Origin: a virus
DNA length: 39,631 nucleotides
IMG/VR virus record: IMGVR_UViG_3300036852_000166
Span: 1-39,631 of that record
Reading direction: 5' to 3' (one strand)
The notes beneath the pieces were generated by a model. That model searched no databases. It saw only the letters and a program-made list of their open reading frames with translations, and was not told where the DNA came from. This document shows, one piece after another, positions 31,039 to 38,235 of this stretch. The position numbers and the translations under genes are program-made. How positions within the stretch are numbered: position 1 is the stretch's first letter; each line of letters begins with the position of its first letter.

Positions 31039-31785
31039 ATGGCCACAAATCTGAATTCCCTGACGACCGCCAATTCTAAGCGCTGGAATGCCGCGAAGCT
31101 GACCCGGGGCCCTGAATTCATCCCGGTGGCAAAGCGCCTGGCGGCGCCGAGCGCCAAGGCCCGCTATCTCAAGATCGCCGAGGCTACAGGAGTTCCATGG
31201 TTCGTCGTCGCCGTCATCCACGAACGTGAGGCCTCACAGCGCTGGGACCGGCAGCTCGGCCAGGGCGATCCGCTCAATCAGGTTTCGACGCACGTTCCGA
31301 AAGGGCGGGGTCCGTTCTTCAATCACGACGATGACCCGCCGTTGCAGGATGCCTTCTACCGCGGCGCTCTCGACGCGCTGATCGATTGCGCACCCTACGC
31401 GGCCCGCTGGAAGGACTGGTCGCCGGGCGGCACCATGACGCTGCTCGAGCAATACAATGGGCTGGGCTACGCCGCGCGCGGGCTGCCATCGCCCTACATC
31501 TGGTCCGGGACGGATCAATACCGCGCCGGCAAATATGTCGCCGATCACGTCTTCGATCCAAACGTCGTTGACAGTCAGCTCGGCTGTGCCGGTCTGATCC
31601 TGGCCATGATCCAGGTCGACCCGACCATTACGTTCACGGGCGCGAAGATTACTCAGCCCGACCCACCGAAGCCGCTACCAGTTCCGCCGGAAGTCAAATT
31701 GCCGCCGCCGGGTCAGGCGCCTCCGCCCGATCTCGCCCCGACGTTCTGGGGACGCTTCGCCAATCTTTTCCGACCAAAGGGTTGA
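31039..31785 (+). CDS. Endolysin-like peptidoglycan hydrolase
   Basis: The 248-aa protein has the segment IAEATGVPWFVVAVIHEREA followed by QGDPLNQVSTHVPKGRGPFF, which I recall from phage-encoded lysozyme-like hydrolases of rhizobial phages; the Glu of HERE is the candidate catalytic residue. A Pro-rich tail (about residues 200-235) ends FWGRFANLF. It lacks a signal peptide and is followed by holin genes, so it should reach the wall through a holin. The exact glycosidase class is uncertain. Confidence 0.75.
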   Translation: MATNLNSLTTANSKRWNAAKLTRGPEFIPVAKRLAAPSAKARYLKIAEATGVPWFVVAVIHEREASQRWDRQLGQGDPLNQVSTHVPKGRGPFFNHDDDPPLQDAFYRGALDALIDCAPYAARWKDWSPGGTMTLLEQYNGLGYAARGLPSPYIWSGTDQYRAGKYVADHVFDPNVVDSQLGCAGLILAMIQVDPTITFTGAKITQPDPPKPLPVPPEVKLPPPGQAPPPDLAPTFWGRFANLFRPKG

Positions 31786-31787
31786 CC

Positions 31788-32027
31788 ATGAACAATAAAG
31801 CGCAGATCGCGCCGGTGATCATTTCCGTCATCGTGCTTGGCGGCTTCACCATGTTTTCATTCCTCGCAATGAAACCCGAACTCGCGGGCATCAAGGAGTC
31901 GGTCGTTCTCTTCCTGCTCGGTTCTTGGTCGACCATGGCGGCTGGCGTTGTTTTGTACTGGACCGGATCATCCAGCAGCAGCAAGCAAAAGGATGAGACG
32001 ATTCAGAACATGGCGAACAAGCCATGA
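31788..32027 (+). CDS. Small two-helix membrane protein, holin-like
   Basis: The 79-aa product has two hydrophobic segments (IAPVIISVIVLGGFTMFSFL and VVLFLLGSWSTMAAGVVLYW) and a charged, Ser/Lys-rich tail, the layout of class II holins. It starts two bases after the endolysin gene and overlaps the next holin-like gene by ATGA. It may be the holin or an antiholin. Confidence 0.7.
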   Translation: MNNKAQIAPVIISVIVLGGFTMFSFLAMKPELAGIKESVVLFLLGSWSTMAAGVVLYWTGSSSSSKQKDETIQNMANKP

Positions 32028-32521
32028 TCGCGGGAATTGTTGCACTTCTCGGTGCGGTGGCTGGGTTTATGCCGGCTGTTGTCCAGCTGTTCACGCTGAA
32101 AGCAAACAATGCTCATCAACTCGCAATGGCGCAACTCCAGCTCCAAGCTACTGTTACAGGCAAAGCTCTGGAGGTTGATGTCGCGCGTGCTGAGTCTGAC
32201 GTGCGACAGGCAGACCGTATATATGATTTTGCTAATCAGCCTTCTGGGAACCGCTTTATTGACGCGCTGGTCGTACTTGTGCGACCGCTCATCACCTTTT
32301 GCGTCTTCGGTATGTGGATGGTTCTCACGGGTGGACTTTTTGTTTACGCCGTGAACAGCGGCTACGATCTCGGGCAAATCTACAAGCTGCTATGGGACGA
32401 ACAAACGCAGTCAATATTCGCGGCAATTATTGGCTTCTGGTTTGGCAATCGGATGATGGTCCGGGGTCAACAGGCCATGTCGGCGACGCTCGCCGTTCAA
32501 CCAAAAGGAACGAAGCTATGA
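32024..32521 (+). CDS. Three-TM holin (GTA holin type)
   Basis: The 165-aa product begins with a hydrophobic helix (GIVALLGAVAGFMPAVVQLF), followed by a charged helical region (AMAQLQLQATVTGKALEVDV). Two further membrane segments (LVVLVRPLITFCVFGMWMVL and FAAIIGFWFGNRM) follow. This matches the 3TM holins found in gene transfer agents and alphaproteobacterial phages. It would permit endolysin release. It is coupled to both neighbours by ATGA. Confidence 0.8.
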   Translation: MIAGIVALLGAVAGFMPAVVQLFTLKANNAHQLAMAQLQLQATVTGKALEVDVARAESDVRQADRIYDFANQPSGNRFIDALVVLVRPLITFCVFGMWMVLTGGLFVYAVNSGYDLGQIYKLLWDEQTQSIFAAIIGFWFGNRMMVRGQQAMSATLAVQPKGTKL

Positions 32522-32676
32522 CCTCATGGATGATCTCAGGAGCGCTCGGCTTCGTCACCGGCGGTGCGCTGATTTGGTTTGCGAAAGAGCCGGTGACGCG
32601 CTGGTACAAGGGCGCCGAGAAGTTCGTCGGCGATCTCGAGGATCAGGTCCGCGACCTTCGGCAAAGACTGCGATGA
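32518..32676 (+). CDS. Small membrane-anchored protein, 52 aa
   Basis: The frame (MTSWMISGALGFVTGGALIW...) has an N-terminal membrane segment and a C-terminal amphipathic helix (EKFVGDLEDQVRDLRQRLR). It overlaps the holin stop by ATGA. A lysis accessory or spanin-like role is possible. Confidence 0.65.
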   Translation: MTSWMISGALGFVTGGALIWFAKEPVTRWYKGAEKFVGDLEDQVRDLRQRLR

Positions 32677-32752
32677 CAAGGCGGACCTGTTGCGTAGCGG
32701 TCCGGGCGCGCTTTCGCCCGACAGGCTCAAGGCTATGATAGGCAAATGAAGC

Positions 32753-33139
32753 GTGGCAGGAGTTGAATGGATCGAGATAGCCCTCAAGGCGGGAATTGCG
32801 CTGTCCGGTGGAATCGGTGGGCTATTCATCGGAATCTGGAAATGGGGTCGGTCCAGCGCAAAAGCAGAGCAGGCAGTCAAAAACCAGATCACGGCGTTGC
32901 GTGAGGAAGTGAGGAAGGAAATGGCCGCTCACGTCCAGAAGATAGAAGATGGCCACGACGATCTGGTCAACCACTTCGAGGAATCATTCAACGGCATCCG
33001 TCGTCAGATTGACGAGCATAGGTACTATACCGAGAAGGACTTCATGAAGAAAGATGACTTCAAGAACTTCCGCGAGGAATACCGCGAGGACATGCGAGAC
33101 CTTAAAGCCAGCATCGCTGGCATCGCGCGGACGTCGTGA
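32753..33139 (+). CDS. Membrane-anchored coiled-coil protein, 128 aa
   Basis: A short N-terminal membrane segment (LKAGIALSGGIGGLFIGIWK) is followed by a long charged helix (residues 35-125). The plan resembles inner-membrane spanins or holin accessory proteins. The GTG at 32753 is the only start giving this full membrane segment. The 76-bp gap before it is the longest within the lysis module and contains GGGCG-cgcttt-CGCCC, a weak hairpin. It overlaps the next gene by GTGA. Confidence 0.65.
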   Translation: MAGVEWIEIALKAGIALSGGIGGLFIGIWKWGRSSAKAEQAVKNQITALREEVRKEMAAHVQKIEDGHDDLVNHFEESFNGIRRQIDEHRYYTEKDFMKKDDFKNFREEYREDMRDLKASIAGIARTS

Positions 33140-33255
33140 CCCATCCATGGTGGTGGGTCTATTGGCTCGCGGCTTTCATGGTCGTTCTCGCGTTCCTTAC
33201 TATCGGCGTCTGCATTCAGGAATGGCGGGCTTGGCGGAAGGAAAGTCGGAAATGA
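33136..33255 (+). CDS. 39-aa single-TM protein
   Basis: A GTG start overlapping the previous TGA opens a frame rich in Trp (HPWWWVYWLAAFMVVLAFLT) with a basic tail. It is a single transmembrane helix. It overlaps the next gene by ATGA. A small spanin or lysis partner is plausible. Confidence 0.55.
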   Translation: MTHPWWWVYWLAAFMVVLAFLTIGVCIQEWRAWRKESRK

Positions 33256-33536
33256 TTGTTGAGGAAGGCGGCAAGGTCGCTACCGGCATCATCGAAGGCT
33301 TGAAAACGCAACCGCTGGCGCTGGCGCTGATCGTCATCAACGTTCTGTTTCTTGGATTTATGGCCTTCATCATTCACTCGTTGAAAGAACAGGCAGAGCG
33401 CAAAGACGCGTTGCTGGGCGATCTGGCGCGCAATTGCACCGTCGTTAAATCGCAGGAACATCCAAGACCGGATACTCGAATGCCACGCCTTCCGGATCGT
33501 TCTGATCGAACCAGGCTTGGGCGGCTTCTGCAGTAG
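33252..33536 (+). CDS. Single-TM lysis-module protein, 94 aa
   Basis: A cytoplasmic N-terminus (MIVEEGGKVATGIIEGLKTQ) is followed by a membrane segment (ALALIVINVLFLGFMAFII) and a basic tail. I associate this type with the lysis region of rhizobial prophages. It is the last rightward gene, and its 3' end overlaps the final minus-strand ORF by about 90 bases. Confidence 0.65.
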   Translation: MIVEEGGKVATGIIEGLKTQPLALALIVINVLFLGFMAFIIHSLKEQAERKDALLGDLARNCTVVKSQEHPRPDTRMPRLPDRSDRTRLGRLLQ

Positions 33537-33558
33537 CGAAAACCTCATAAAGGTACAT
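33445..33558 (-). CDS. 37-aa hypothetical protein at the end of the leftward operon
   Basis: The frame reads MYLYEVFATAEAAQAWFDQN then DPEGVAFEYPVLDVPAI, with GGAG upstream. It resembles short phage proteins with an AAQAWFDENDPEGVAFEY signature that I recall from Bradyrhizobium. It is antisense to the end of the last lysis gene, so the convergent operons overlap here. Function is unknown. Confidence 0.6.
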   Translation of the reverse strand: MYLYEVFATAEAAQAWFDQNDPEGVAFEYPVLDVPAI

Positions 33559-33614
33559 TTTCTGGTTCTCCGAGGTTAACGCTACCCCACGTTGCCCCCT
33601 CCATCAAGACGGAT

Positions 33615-33713
33615 TTAGCGGAAGGTTAACGGCCCAACGATCAAAACTGCCAACATAAATCCGAAGCCAAATCCGATGATTAGGCCGCCTAAAAATGGAT
33701 GTTGTAGGTTCAT
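33615..33713 (-). CDS. 32-aa membrane peptide
   Basis: GAGGG precedes the ATG at 33711-33713. The product (MNLQHPFLGGLIIGFGFGFM...) is one Gly/Phe-rich transmembrane helix. It is one of several tiny membrane ORFs in this leftward operon. Confidence 0.5.
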   Translation of the reverse strand: MNLQHPFLGGLIIGFGFGFMLAVLIVGPLTFR

Positions 33714-33739
33714 CTATCTTTCCCTCATGGCCAAGTCCG

Positions 33740-33826
33740 CTAGTCCCACGGCATCTGGATGCCAAGCAGACGGCAGACTGCCCACGTCGCCAGCATTAAA
33801 ACTGCTATGTAGATCGCGATTGTCAT
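33740..33826 (-). CDS. 28-aa membrane peptide
   Basis: The product (MTIAIYIAVLMLATWAVCRL...) is a single hydrophobic helix with a short C-terminus. It lies between two other small frames. Ribosome-site support is weak (GGATCATCCGGCC upstream). Confidence 0.45.
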   Translation of the reverse strand: MTIAIYIAVLMLATWAVCRLLGIQMPWD

Positions 33827-33842
33827 GGCCGGATGATCCTGC

Positions 33843-34058
33843 TCAAGTCCGAGGTAGCCCATCAGCGGAATCCAGCCACATCGAAACTGCTTGGTTCATT
33901 TCATATGGTTCGAGTTGCAGCCTTAGTTCTCGTTGCTCAGCGCGGAGAATGCCCTTTTGCCTATCGATTTGTTGGATGCGGGAACTGATATCGGCGCAGA
34001 TTCTCGAAACGGCCATTTGAAGGGCTTGAGATCGGCTCAAGTAGGTGCTTTTCTTCAT
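33843..34058 (-). CDS. Small helical protein, 71 aa
   Basis: The product begins MKKSTYLSRSQALQMAVSRI and continues as a charged helix (SSRIQQIDRQKGILRAEQRE), probably a coiled coil. I chose the second ATG (34056-34058) because GAGG stands upstream of it. No family is recognised. Confidence 0.6.
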   Translation of the reverse strand: MKKSTYLSRSQALQMAVSRICADISSRIQQIDRQKGILRAEQRELRLQLEPYEMNQAVSMWLDSADGLPRT

Positions 34059-34098
34059 GGTCATCCTCGATCTTCATTCGTCTGTTCGGTCATATCCG

Positions 34099-34380
34099 CT
34101 ACAGGGATTTAAGGGCGGCGTCGATCATCTCCTCAACGCTTGAATCGTGAACGCATTGGCGAGCTGCTTCGAGCGCTTCCCTCGCGGCAATATTGACCGG
34201 AGCAGAAGCGAAGCCAGCAACCAAATCAATCAATTTACTGTCCTCGTAGCAGTAGGACTGAACATGAAACATGAGCGACTTATTTTGAGACTGGTCTACA
34301 AACGCTTGTAGAACCGCCCGATCTGAATCATTCTCTGGGACCAGTTTGATGCTGGAAATGCTGCGAACTTCGGCCTTCAT
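34099..34380 (-). CDS. Hypothetical protein, 93 aa
   Basis: The product (MKAEVRSISSIKLVPENDSD...) is mixed alpha/beta with a helical C-terminus (IAAREALEAARQCVHDSSVE). Its ATG overlaps the stop of the upstream gene (ATGA). Function is unknown; it belongs to the accessory part of the leftward operon. Confidence 0.6.
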   Translation of the reverse strand: MKAEVRSISSIKLVPENDSDRAVLQAFVDQSQNKSLMFHVQSYCYEDSKLIDLVAGFASAPVNIAAREALEAARQCVHDSSVEEMIDAALKSL

Positions 34381-34571
34381 GGGTTTCCGTCTCCGTTCGT
34401 GCCCGAGGTGGTCATCTCTTCCCAGAAGCCGCCCCAGCTACCGCGCCATTCCCAAAGATGGGCCCCGCTGATAAATTTGGCGTGCCACTTCATAGCCCCG
34501 CACCCCGTCCAGAAGAGGCGCATTGGCGTCCAGTTGTCCATTACCGTCACACAATATCGGCGAAGCTTCAC
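34377..34571 (-). CDS. Trp-rich small protein, 64 aa
   Basis: The GTG start at 34569-34571 overlaps the upstream TGA. The product (MKLRRYCVTVMDNWTPMRLF...) has eight Trp residues including LWEWRGSWGGFWEEM. It resembles small phage proteins with a VTVMDNWTP motif that I recall from rhizobial prophages. Function is unknown. Confidence 0.6.
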   Translation of the reverse strand: MKLRRYCVTVMDNWTPMRLFWTGCGAMKWHAKFISGAHLWEWRGSWGGFWEEMTTSGTNGDGNP

Positions 34572-34750
34572 GGCATCATCTCCTGGATGGCTTCCCTAGC
34601 CTGTTCAAACGTCCATTCGCCTTCAATAGCGCGCGTAAGGTAGCGCAGGGCCTGTTGAGCGTAGGCCGTTTCTATGCGGCTTGCCGGCGCCCATAAGGCG
34701 TCATCCTCGGCTTGTATCGCAACCAGTTCTTTGAGTTGTTCAATAGTCAT
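34568..34750 (-). CDS. Acidic helical protein, 60 aa
   Basis: The product (MTIEQLKELVAIQAEDDALW...) is predicted to be nearly all helix. It is coupled to the Trp-rich gene by GTGA. No domain is recognised. Confidence 0.6.
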   Translation of the reverse strand: MTIEQLKELVAIQAEDDALWAPASRIETAYAQQALRYLTRAIEGEWTFEQAREAIQEMMP

Positions 34751-34771
34751 GCTCGGACTCTACTGTCTGAC

Positions 34772-34885
34772 CTACCCATTTCGCCACCGTGGCGGAAGAT
34801 TGCTGTTCTTGGGCCCTGGTCCTCCGGCGTTCGCGCAGACAATCCACAGCACAACAAGAACTGCGCAGATCAATATGATGGTCAC
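34772..34885 (-). CDS. 37-aa single-TM protein
   Basis: A GTG at 34883-34885 with AAGGA upstream opens a frame with a hydrophobic N-terminus (TIILICAVLVVLWIVCANAG) and a polar tail ending PPRWRNG. A longer in-frame ATG at 35026 would overlap the upstream gene. It may be a membrane peptide or lipoprotein-like. Confidence 0.5.
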   Translation of the reverse strand: MTIILICAVLVVLWIVCANAGGPGPKNSNLPPRWRNG

Positions 34886-34907
34886 TGTTTCGGGTTCCTT
34901 GCCAGAA

Positions 34908-35078
34908 CTAAAGGGTTTGCTGAGTAGCTTTGTGGCGCTGGAATAGATCGTCGCGCTGCCTGTCCAACTCGCCCGCTTTCCCAACCAAGTCAGGCTGGGC
35001 GTATCTGAGCAGCAGCGCGAGGGCACCCATGATCTCGATTTGGTTCCGCAATATGCAGTTCGCCTGCTCGTCGGTCAT
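34908..35078 (-). CDS. Small helical protein, 56 aa
   Basis: GGAGAG lies upstream of the ATG at 35076-35078. The product (MTDEQANCILRNQIEIMGAL...) continues into an Arg/Asp-rich helix. No family is recognised. Confidence 0.55.
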   Translation of the reverse strand: MTDEQANCILRNQIEIMGALALLLRYAQPDLVGKAGELDRQRDDLFQRHKATQQTL

Positions 35079-35120
35079 CGCTCTCTCCATTCGGTGTTCC
35101 GGACAGCCGGCCACTCTGGG

Positions 35121-35486
35121 CTATTGATTGGCGTCGGCATCATTCGAGAACGCGGGGTTGGTCAAGTCACGCTGTATCCTGGCACGATTTTCCGCCGTGT
35201 CTGGCACTCCTACCGGAAGCGGGGCCTTGATGAGTTCCGCCCTCGCCTCTATTTCATGAGTACAGCCAAGACCACATCCGCCGTTGCATGCGGGGTAGTG
35301 GGGGCATTCAGCGCCATAAAAAGAGCGTTTAGGCTCCGGACTCACAGCCTCAGTGTCGCCGTGTATCGCGTAATGCAGCGCATGGGCAGCGCGGTTCAGC
35401 GATATGGGGACCTCGCGGTTTTCAGCCTTAAGTTCGCGAATGCAGTCCTTAACGTGTCGCATCGCTTCTTTCACAGCGTCAGTCAT
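35121..35486 (-). CDS. Hypothetical protein with Cys cluster, 121 aa
   Basis: The product starts MTDAVKEAMRHVKDCIRELK and later carries CPHYPACNGGCGLGC (about residues 74-88), which could bind metal. I chose the ATG at 35484-35486 because AAAGGAG precedes it. The frame extends upstream to an ATG at 35595-35597, adding a segment with CPDCPC, so a longer 158-aa form with two Cys clusters is possible. Confidence 0.6.
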   Translation of the reverse strand: MTDAVKEAMRHVKDCIRELKAENREVPISLNRAAHALHYAIHGDTEAVSPEPKRSFYGAECPHYPACNGGCGLGCTHEIEARAELIKAPLPVGVPDTAENRARIQRDLTNPAFSNDADANQ

Positions 35487-35606
35487 TGTCGCTCCTTTGG
35501 CCGTCAAACATGGACAATCAGGGCATTTGCCAAACCAGCGCTTTAGCGTCATTCGCGCGCAGCCTCGGGCGCCATCTGGTTGGCAGAAATCCGTCATGGT
35601 CTATCT

Positions 35607-35807
35607 CTAATCTAGGCTGCCTGCGCCCGTGCGCGGCTCTCGCGTTCCGTAGGTCATAACTAGCCAGCGCCACGCGTCGCTATTTTCGAGCGGGCCACCC
35701 TCGCATTCGAACTTGCATGATTGGATTTGCGCGATTGCGGATTGCGCGTTCCATGGCCTGCGGTTCGTTTCGTCCAGTAAGCGCTTGCTTTCGCGGGAAA
35801 GGCTCAT
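35607..35807 (-). CDS. Hypothetical protein, 66 aa
   Basis: GAAGGAG precedes the ATG, which overlaps the upstream stop (ATGA). The product (MSLSRESKRLLDETNRRPWN...) has an N-terminal basic helix and a C-terminal WRWLVMTYGTREPRT. It is one of a run of small unknown phage proteins. Confidence 0.6.
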   Translation of the reverse strand: MSLSRESKRLLDETNRRPWNAQSAIAQIQSCKFECEGGPLENSDAWRWLVMTYGTREPRTGAGSLD

Positions 35808-36124
35808 CGTCGTTCTCCTTCACTGTTTCGGTCTGTTTGAATCTGCCGGCCGGCAGTCCGCTGAATTGCATCCATCGTCCAGCCCATGAACCGCTCCAGG
35901 TCGGCGCGGGCGGTGGGGTCGGTTTCCTTCTGGTAATTCTTCATCTGCTGGATCAGGGCCGAGATCAGGCGGCCTTCCGTGCTCTCGGCGCCAACCTTGT
36001 TACGTCTCACGGTCAGATCACGGAGAACGTCTGGCGAACAAGCGCGTGTCAATCTTACGTCAGAAGCGGCGGACGTTCCCGAGTCGTTCACGGCGGTTTG
36101 TTCTGGTTTGGCGTCTTCGGTCAT
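35804..36124 (-). CDS. Hypothetical polar protein, 106 aa
   Basis: The product (MTEDAKPEQTAVNDSGTSAA...) has a disordered-looking N-terminus and a helical C-terminus (LISALIQQMKNYQKETDP, ERFMGWTMDAIQRTAG). AAAGGA lies upstream. It is the first gene downstream of integrase in the leftward direction. No domain is recognised. Confidence 0.6.
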   Translation of the reverse strand: MTEDAKPEQTAVNDSGTSAASDVRLTRACSPDVLRDLTVRRNKVGAESTEGRLISALIQQMKNYQKETDPTARADLERFMGWTMDAIQRTAGRQIQTDRNSEGERR

Positions 36125-36213
36125 TTCAGCGTCCTTTGTTTCTAAGGGCTTTTTGCCCTTGTTCTCGGTTAGCCATGTTCCATTGAAGGGGACCGGCCTA
36201 ACTGAAAAAACCC
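36125..36213. other. Intergenic gap after integrase, candidate attP region
   Basis: This 89-bp gap contains AAGGGC-ttttt-GCCCTT (36144-36160), a 6-bp hairpin, and an A+T-rich run beside the integrase stop. attP is often next to int, so the site may lie here, but no tRNA-like core is visible. A 16-codon minus frame (MANREQGQKALRNKGR) also fits and is not called. Confidence 0.3.
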
Positions 36214-37215
36214 TTATTTTAGAAGACTTTCTGCAACTAGCTTAATCTCTGGTGTTCGTGGCGCGTCAACTAGAGCGTTGGTCAGCGTGATATCCTTCAG
36301 CGCGTGCCCGTAGGTCTTGAGCACCTGGGCCGGCGTCTTCCATCCCCCGAGATGCGCCACTGTCACCACGTCAACTCCGCGGCGCAGGAGGCCCGTAGCG
36401 AAGCCATGGCGGCACGAATGCGGAGTTAGACGCTTGATCTTCGCCCGCTTGATCGCGCCATGCCACGCCCTCACGATGTCGTCGGGGTGCTGGTAGACGA
36501 AGACCGGCCGTTCATTGACCCGCGGCAAGTTGGAGAGCATGGCAACGAGCGGCGTCGGCAGATGCGATATCCGCTCCTTGGAAACCTTCGACTCCTTGAT
36601 CAGCACAGTCCCGCCATTCAGGCTGACGTCCTCCCACTGGACAGCCGTAGCCTCACCAATGCGGGCTCCAGTCAGGAACATGAACCAGGCCAGCGCCTCA
36701 ATAACCGGCGCGGCTTGGGCGCTGAACGCGCGCAGCCACTCCAGCGTAACGGGCTCCTTGACCTTCGCGTCCACCTTGAACCGCTTGATCTTGATCGGCG
36801 AGCATAGCTCGGATTCCGCGGCAAAGTTGATCACGGCCTGGGCGGGACAGATCCCTTGGCGATTGCGGGTTGCCCCTGTGCCATTCGGGTATAGTTCAAT
36901 AGCCATCTGCCTGATCGTGCCTTTGTTGATGTCCTTGACCAGCGTTTCCTTAAAATAATCCTCGATGGGCTTCAGAAAGCGGTCGGACTTGCCAGACTTG
37001 CGGTAGAGTTGCGCGGCCCGAGCGAATGTTAGGATGGCGCCCGGACCATCGAAATGACCTTTCCAGTAATTGGCTTCGATCTCGGCAATCTGACGCGCCG
37101 CGATGTCTTTGTCCGCGGTTTTGCAAGAGCCTCTGAGGCGCGATCGGCGCTCAGCCGGGCCAATTGTGCCGCGGTAGTTCCAGACCCCGTTGCGCAGGTA
37201 GAGCTTGAGCGGCAT
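36214..37215 (-). CDS. int: Tyrosine-family phage integrase
   Basis: The 333-aa recombinase has an N-terminal arm-binding-like part, a core-binding region and a catalytic domain. Catalytic landmarks are Arg in TGARIGE (about 190), His-x-x-Arg in HSCRHGFAT (about 266-269), HLGGW (about 288) and the nucleophile Tyr in LKTYGHA (about 302). It integrates phage DNA at a host attachment site and, with an excisionase, removes it. Its first 187 bases overlap the upstream HTH gene. It reads leftward within the early/accessory operon. Confidence 0.95.
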   Translation of the reverse strand: MPLKLYLRNGVWNYRGTIGPAERRSRLRGSCKTADKDIAARQIAEIEANYWKGHFDGPGAILTFARAAQLYRKSGKSDRFLKPIEDYFKETLVKDINKGTIRQMAIELYPNGTGATRNRQGICPAQAVINFAAESELCSPIKIKRFKVDAKVKEPVTLEWLRAFSAQAAPVIEALAWFMFLTGARIGEATAVQWEDVSLNGGTVLIKESKVSKERISHLPTPLVAMLSNLPRVNERPVFVYQHPDDIVRAWHGAIKRAKIKRLTPHSCRHGFATGLLRRGVDVVTVAHLGGWKTPAQVLKTYGHALKDITLTNALVDAPRTPEIKLVAESLLK

Positions 37216-37379
37216 CGCTGCGATTCCATAATTTTGAGAACGTCATCGTGGGTGAGTGTCATACAGTCGCCGGAAATCAGGCAGGCGCCAAGCGATTTGG
37301 CGATCCTGCGCACACGTCTTTCAGGCCAACCCAGATGCTGGGCGAGGGCCTTCGGAGTTGTGACTTCGGGCAACGTCAT
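37029..37379 (-). CDS. Excisionase-like helix-turn-helix protein
   Basis: The N-terminus (MTLPEVTTPKALAQHLGWPE, RRVRRIAKSLG) is a MerR/excisionase-like winged-helix start, followed by TLTHDDVLKIMES. The C-terminal half is basic and low in complexity. The position directly before, and overlapping, int suggests recombination directionality factor or int regulation. No Shine-Dalgarno is visible; TATATT about 14 bases before the ATG could be a -10 box of a near-leaderless transcript. The 187-bp overlap with int is unusually long. Confidence 0.7.
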   Translation of the reverse strand: MTLPEVTTPKALAQHLGWPERRVRRIAKSLGACLISGDCMTLTHDDVLKIMESQRCRSSSTCATGSGTTAAQLARLSADRASEALAKPRTKTSRRVRLPRSKPITGKVISMVRAPS

Positions 37380-37461
37380 CGCTGTAATATACCCTACGTT
37401 GTTAGCTTCGAAAACGCCTGCACAAGGTCCGGACTCTCAGAGAGATCGCGCCAAACGATAT

Positions 37462-37587
37462 TTATTTTCCCGGCACGCCGAGGCGACGGATCAGCTCGGC
37501 GTCGGTAAGGTACAGCTTGCGCTGTTCTCGTTCGAGCGAGCGAAGTTCTAGTTCTAGCGTTTCGTATGTCGGCGACGTCATGCTCAT
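37462..37587 (-). CDS. 41-aa hypothetical protein
   Basis: The product (MSMTSPTYETLELELRSLER, then EQRKLYLTDAELIRRLGVPG) ends with an LTDAELIRRLGVP motif I recall from small rhizobial phage proteins and DNA-binding adaptors. It may be a regulator. It lies about 80 bp upstream of the excisionase-like gene; this gap is A+T-rich and may hold an integration-module promoter. Confidence 0.6.
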   Translation of the reverse strand: MSMTSPTYETLELELRSLEREQRKLYLTDAELIRRLGVPGK

Positions 37588-37596
37588 CTTCCGCCC

Positions 37597-37704
37597 CTAT
37601 TTCATCGTAAAAAGCAGGAAAAGCGAGTGCAGAACAACGGCAACCGAAATGCTGAAAACTATGTTGCACGCCCATCTGACGGCTTCTTTGGCTCCATCGG
37701 TCAT
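37597..37704 (-). CDS. 35-aa single-TM protein
   Basis: The product (MTDGAKEAVRWACNIVFSIS...) is a short polar start followed by one transmembrane helix. GGAGAA lies ten bases upstream. It starts two bases before the upstream gene's stop. Confidence 0.55.
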   Translation of the reverse strand: MTDGAKEAVRWACNIVFSISVAVVLHSLFLLFTMK

Positions 37705-37705
37705 G

Positions 37706-37900
37706 TCAGCTTTTCTCCAAAGCTTCTCGGGCTCGCTCGGTCCAGCCAGGGTGACCCACTTCAATATAATCTGGCGCCCGACTATCCAGCGCTTCATGTA
37801 GAAGAGCTCGCATTGCCTCTATTTCGTCCGCCGCTTCGTCAACTAGGAATTCCCATTTATGCGAAGCGCTGGTTCGCAATCGTTCCACGAGGTCGGTCAT
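37706..37900 (-). CDS. Hypothetical acidic helical protein, 64 aa
   Basis: The ATG at 37898-37900 overlaps the upstream TGA (ATGA). The product (MTDLVERLRTSASHKWEFLV...) resembles the small DEAADEIERLRALL-type phage proteins, a widespread family of unknown role that I recognise by its EAADEIEAMRALLHEAL segment. Confidence 0.65.
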   Translation of the reverse strand: MTDLVERLRTSASHKWEFLVDEAADEIEAMRALLHEALDSRAPDYIEVGHPGWTERAREALEKS

Positions 37901-38235
37901 TTGGTGTTGTGATCTTTCGTCATGTCCGCAAGTGTGATCGGCTGTGTCTCGACCTCGACCACACGCTCGCCGTTGCACTCAGGGCAGACGCCATGATCTG
38001 TCCAATCTGGATTGTTGCCATCGGCCGTATAGACGCGGCTCTCGGTCTGGCAGGCTTCGCAATTAATGAAACGGGCCGGCTCAACGAGATCATCCAAGCA
38101 GTCCAGCGCCTGCAGTAATTTTAGGTAGCGGCAGTGGCCCGCGTGATAAGAAGGCTCCGGTGATTTAGTGTTGCAATCGCAGGAGCCGATGGAGGCGGCC
38201 AGAATTGATTTCTTGGCCTGCTCTAAAGGACTCAT
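37897..38235 (-). CDS. Zinc-finger-like hypothetical protein, 112 aa
   Basis: Two CxxC pairs (CEACQTESR and CPECNGER, about 24 residues apart) form a probable zinc ribbon in the C-terminal half. An N-terminal segment also has several Cys and His. It is coupled to both neighbours by ATGA. Function is unknown; such phage zinc proteins often bind nucleic acid or host regulators. Confidence 0.65.
   Translation of the reverse strand: MSPLEQAKKSILAASIGSCDCNTKSPEPSYHAGHCRYLKLLQALDCLDDLVEPARFINCEACQTESRVYTADGNNPDWTDHGVCPECNGERVVEVETQPITLADMTKDHNTK

Noticed and set aside
32673-32738. 21-codon frame after the 52-aa lysis protein (MTRRTCCVAV...)
   Set aside because: Only an ATGA overlap supports it; the sequence is Arg-rich shadow and part of it forms a weak hairpin.
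33408-33417. GCGTTGCTGG inside the last lysis gene
   Set aside because: It matches ten bases of the late motif but lies within coding sequence (KDALLGDL), lacks the leading GGT and precedes no gene start.
33445-33558. Suspected frameshift in the 37-aa minus-strand ORF
   Set aside because: Checking the four-A run at 33539-33542 shows that the frame is intact.
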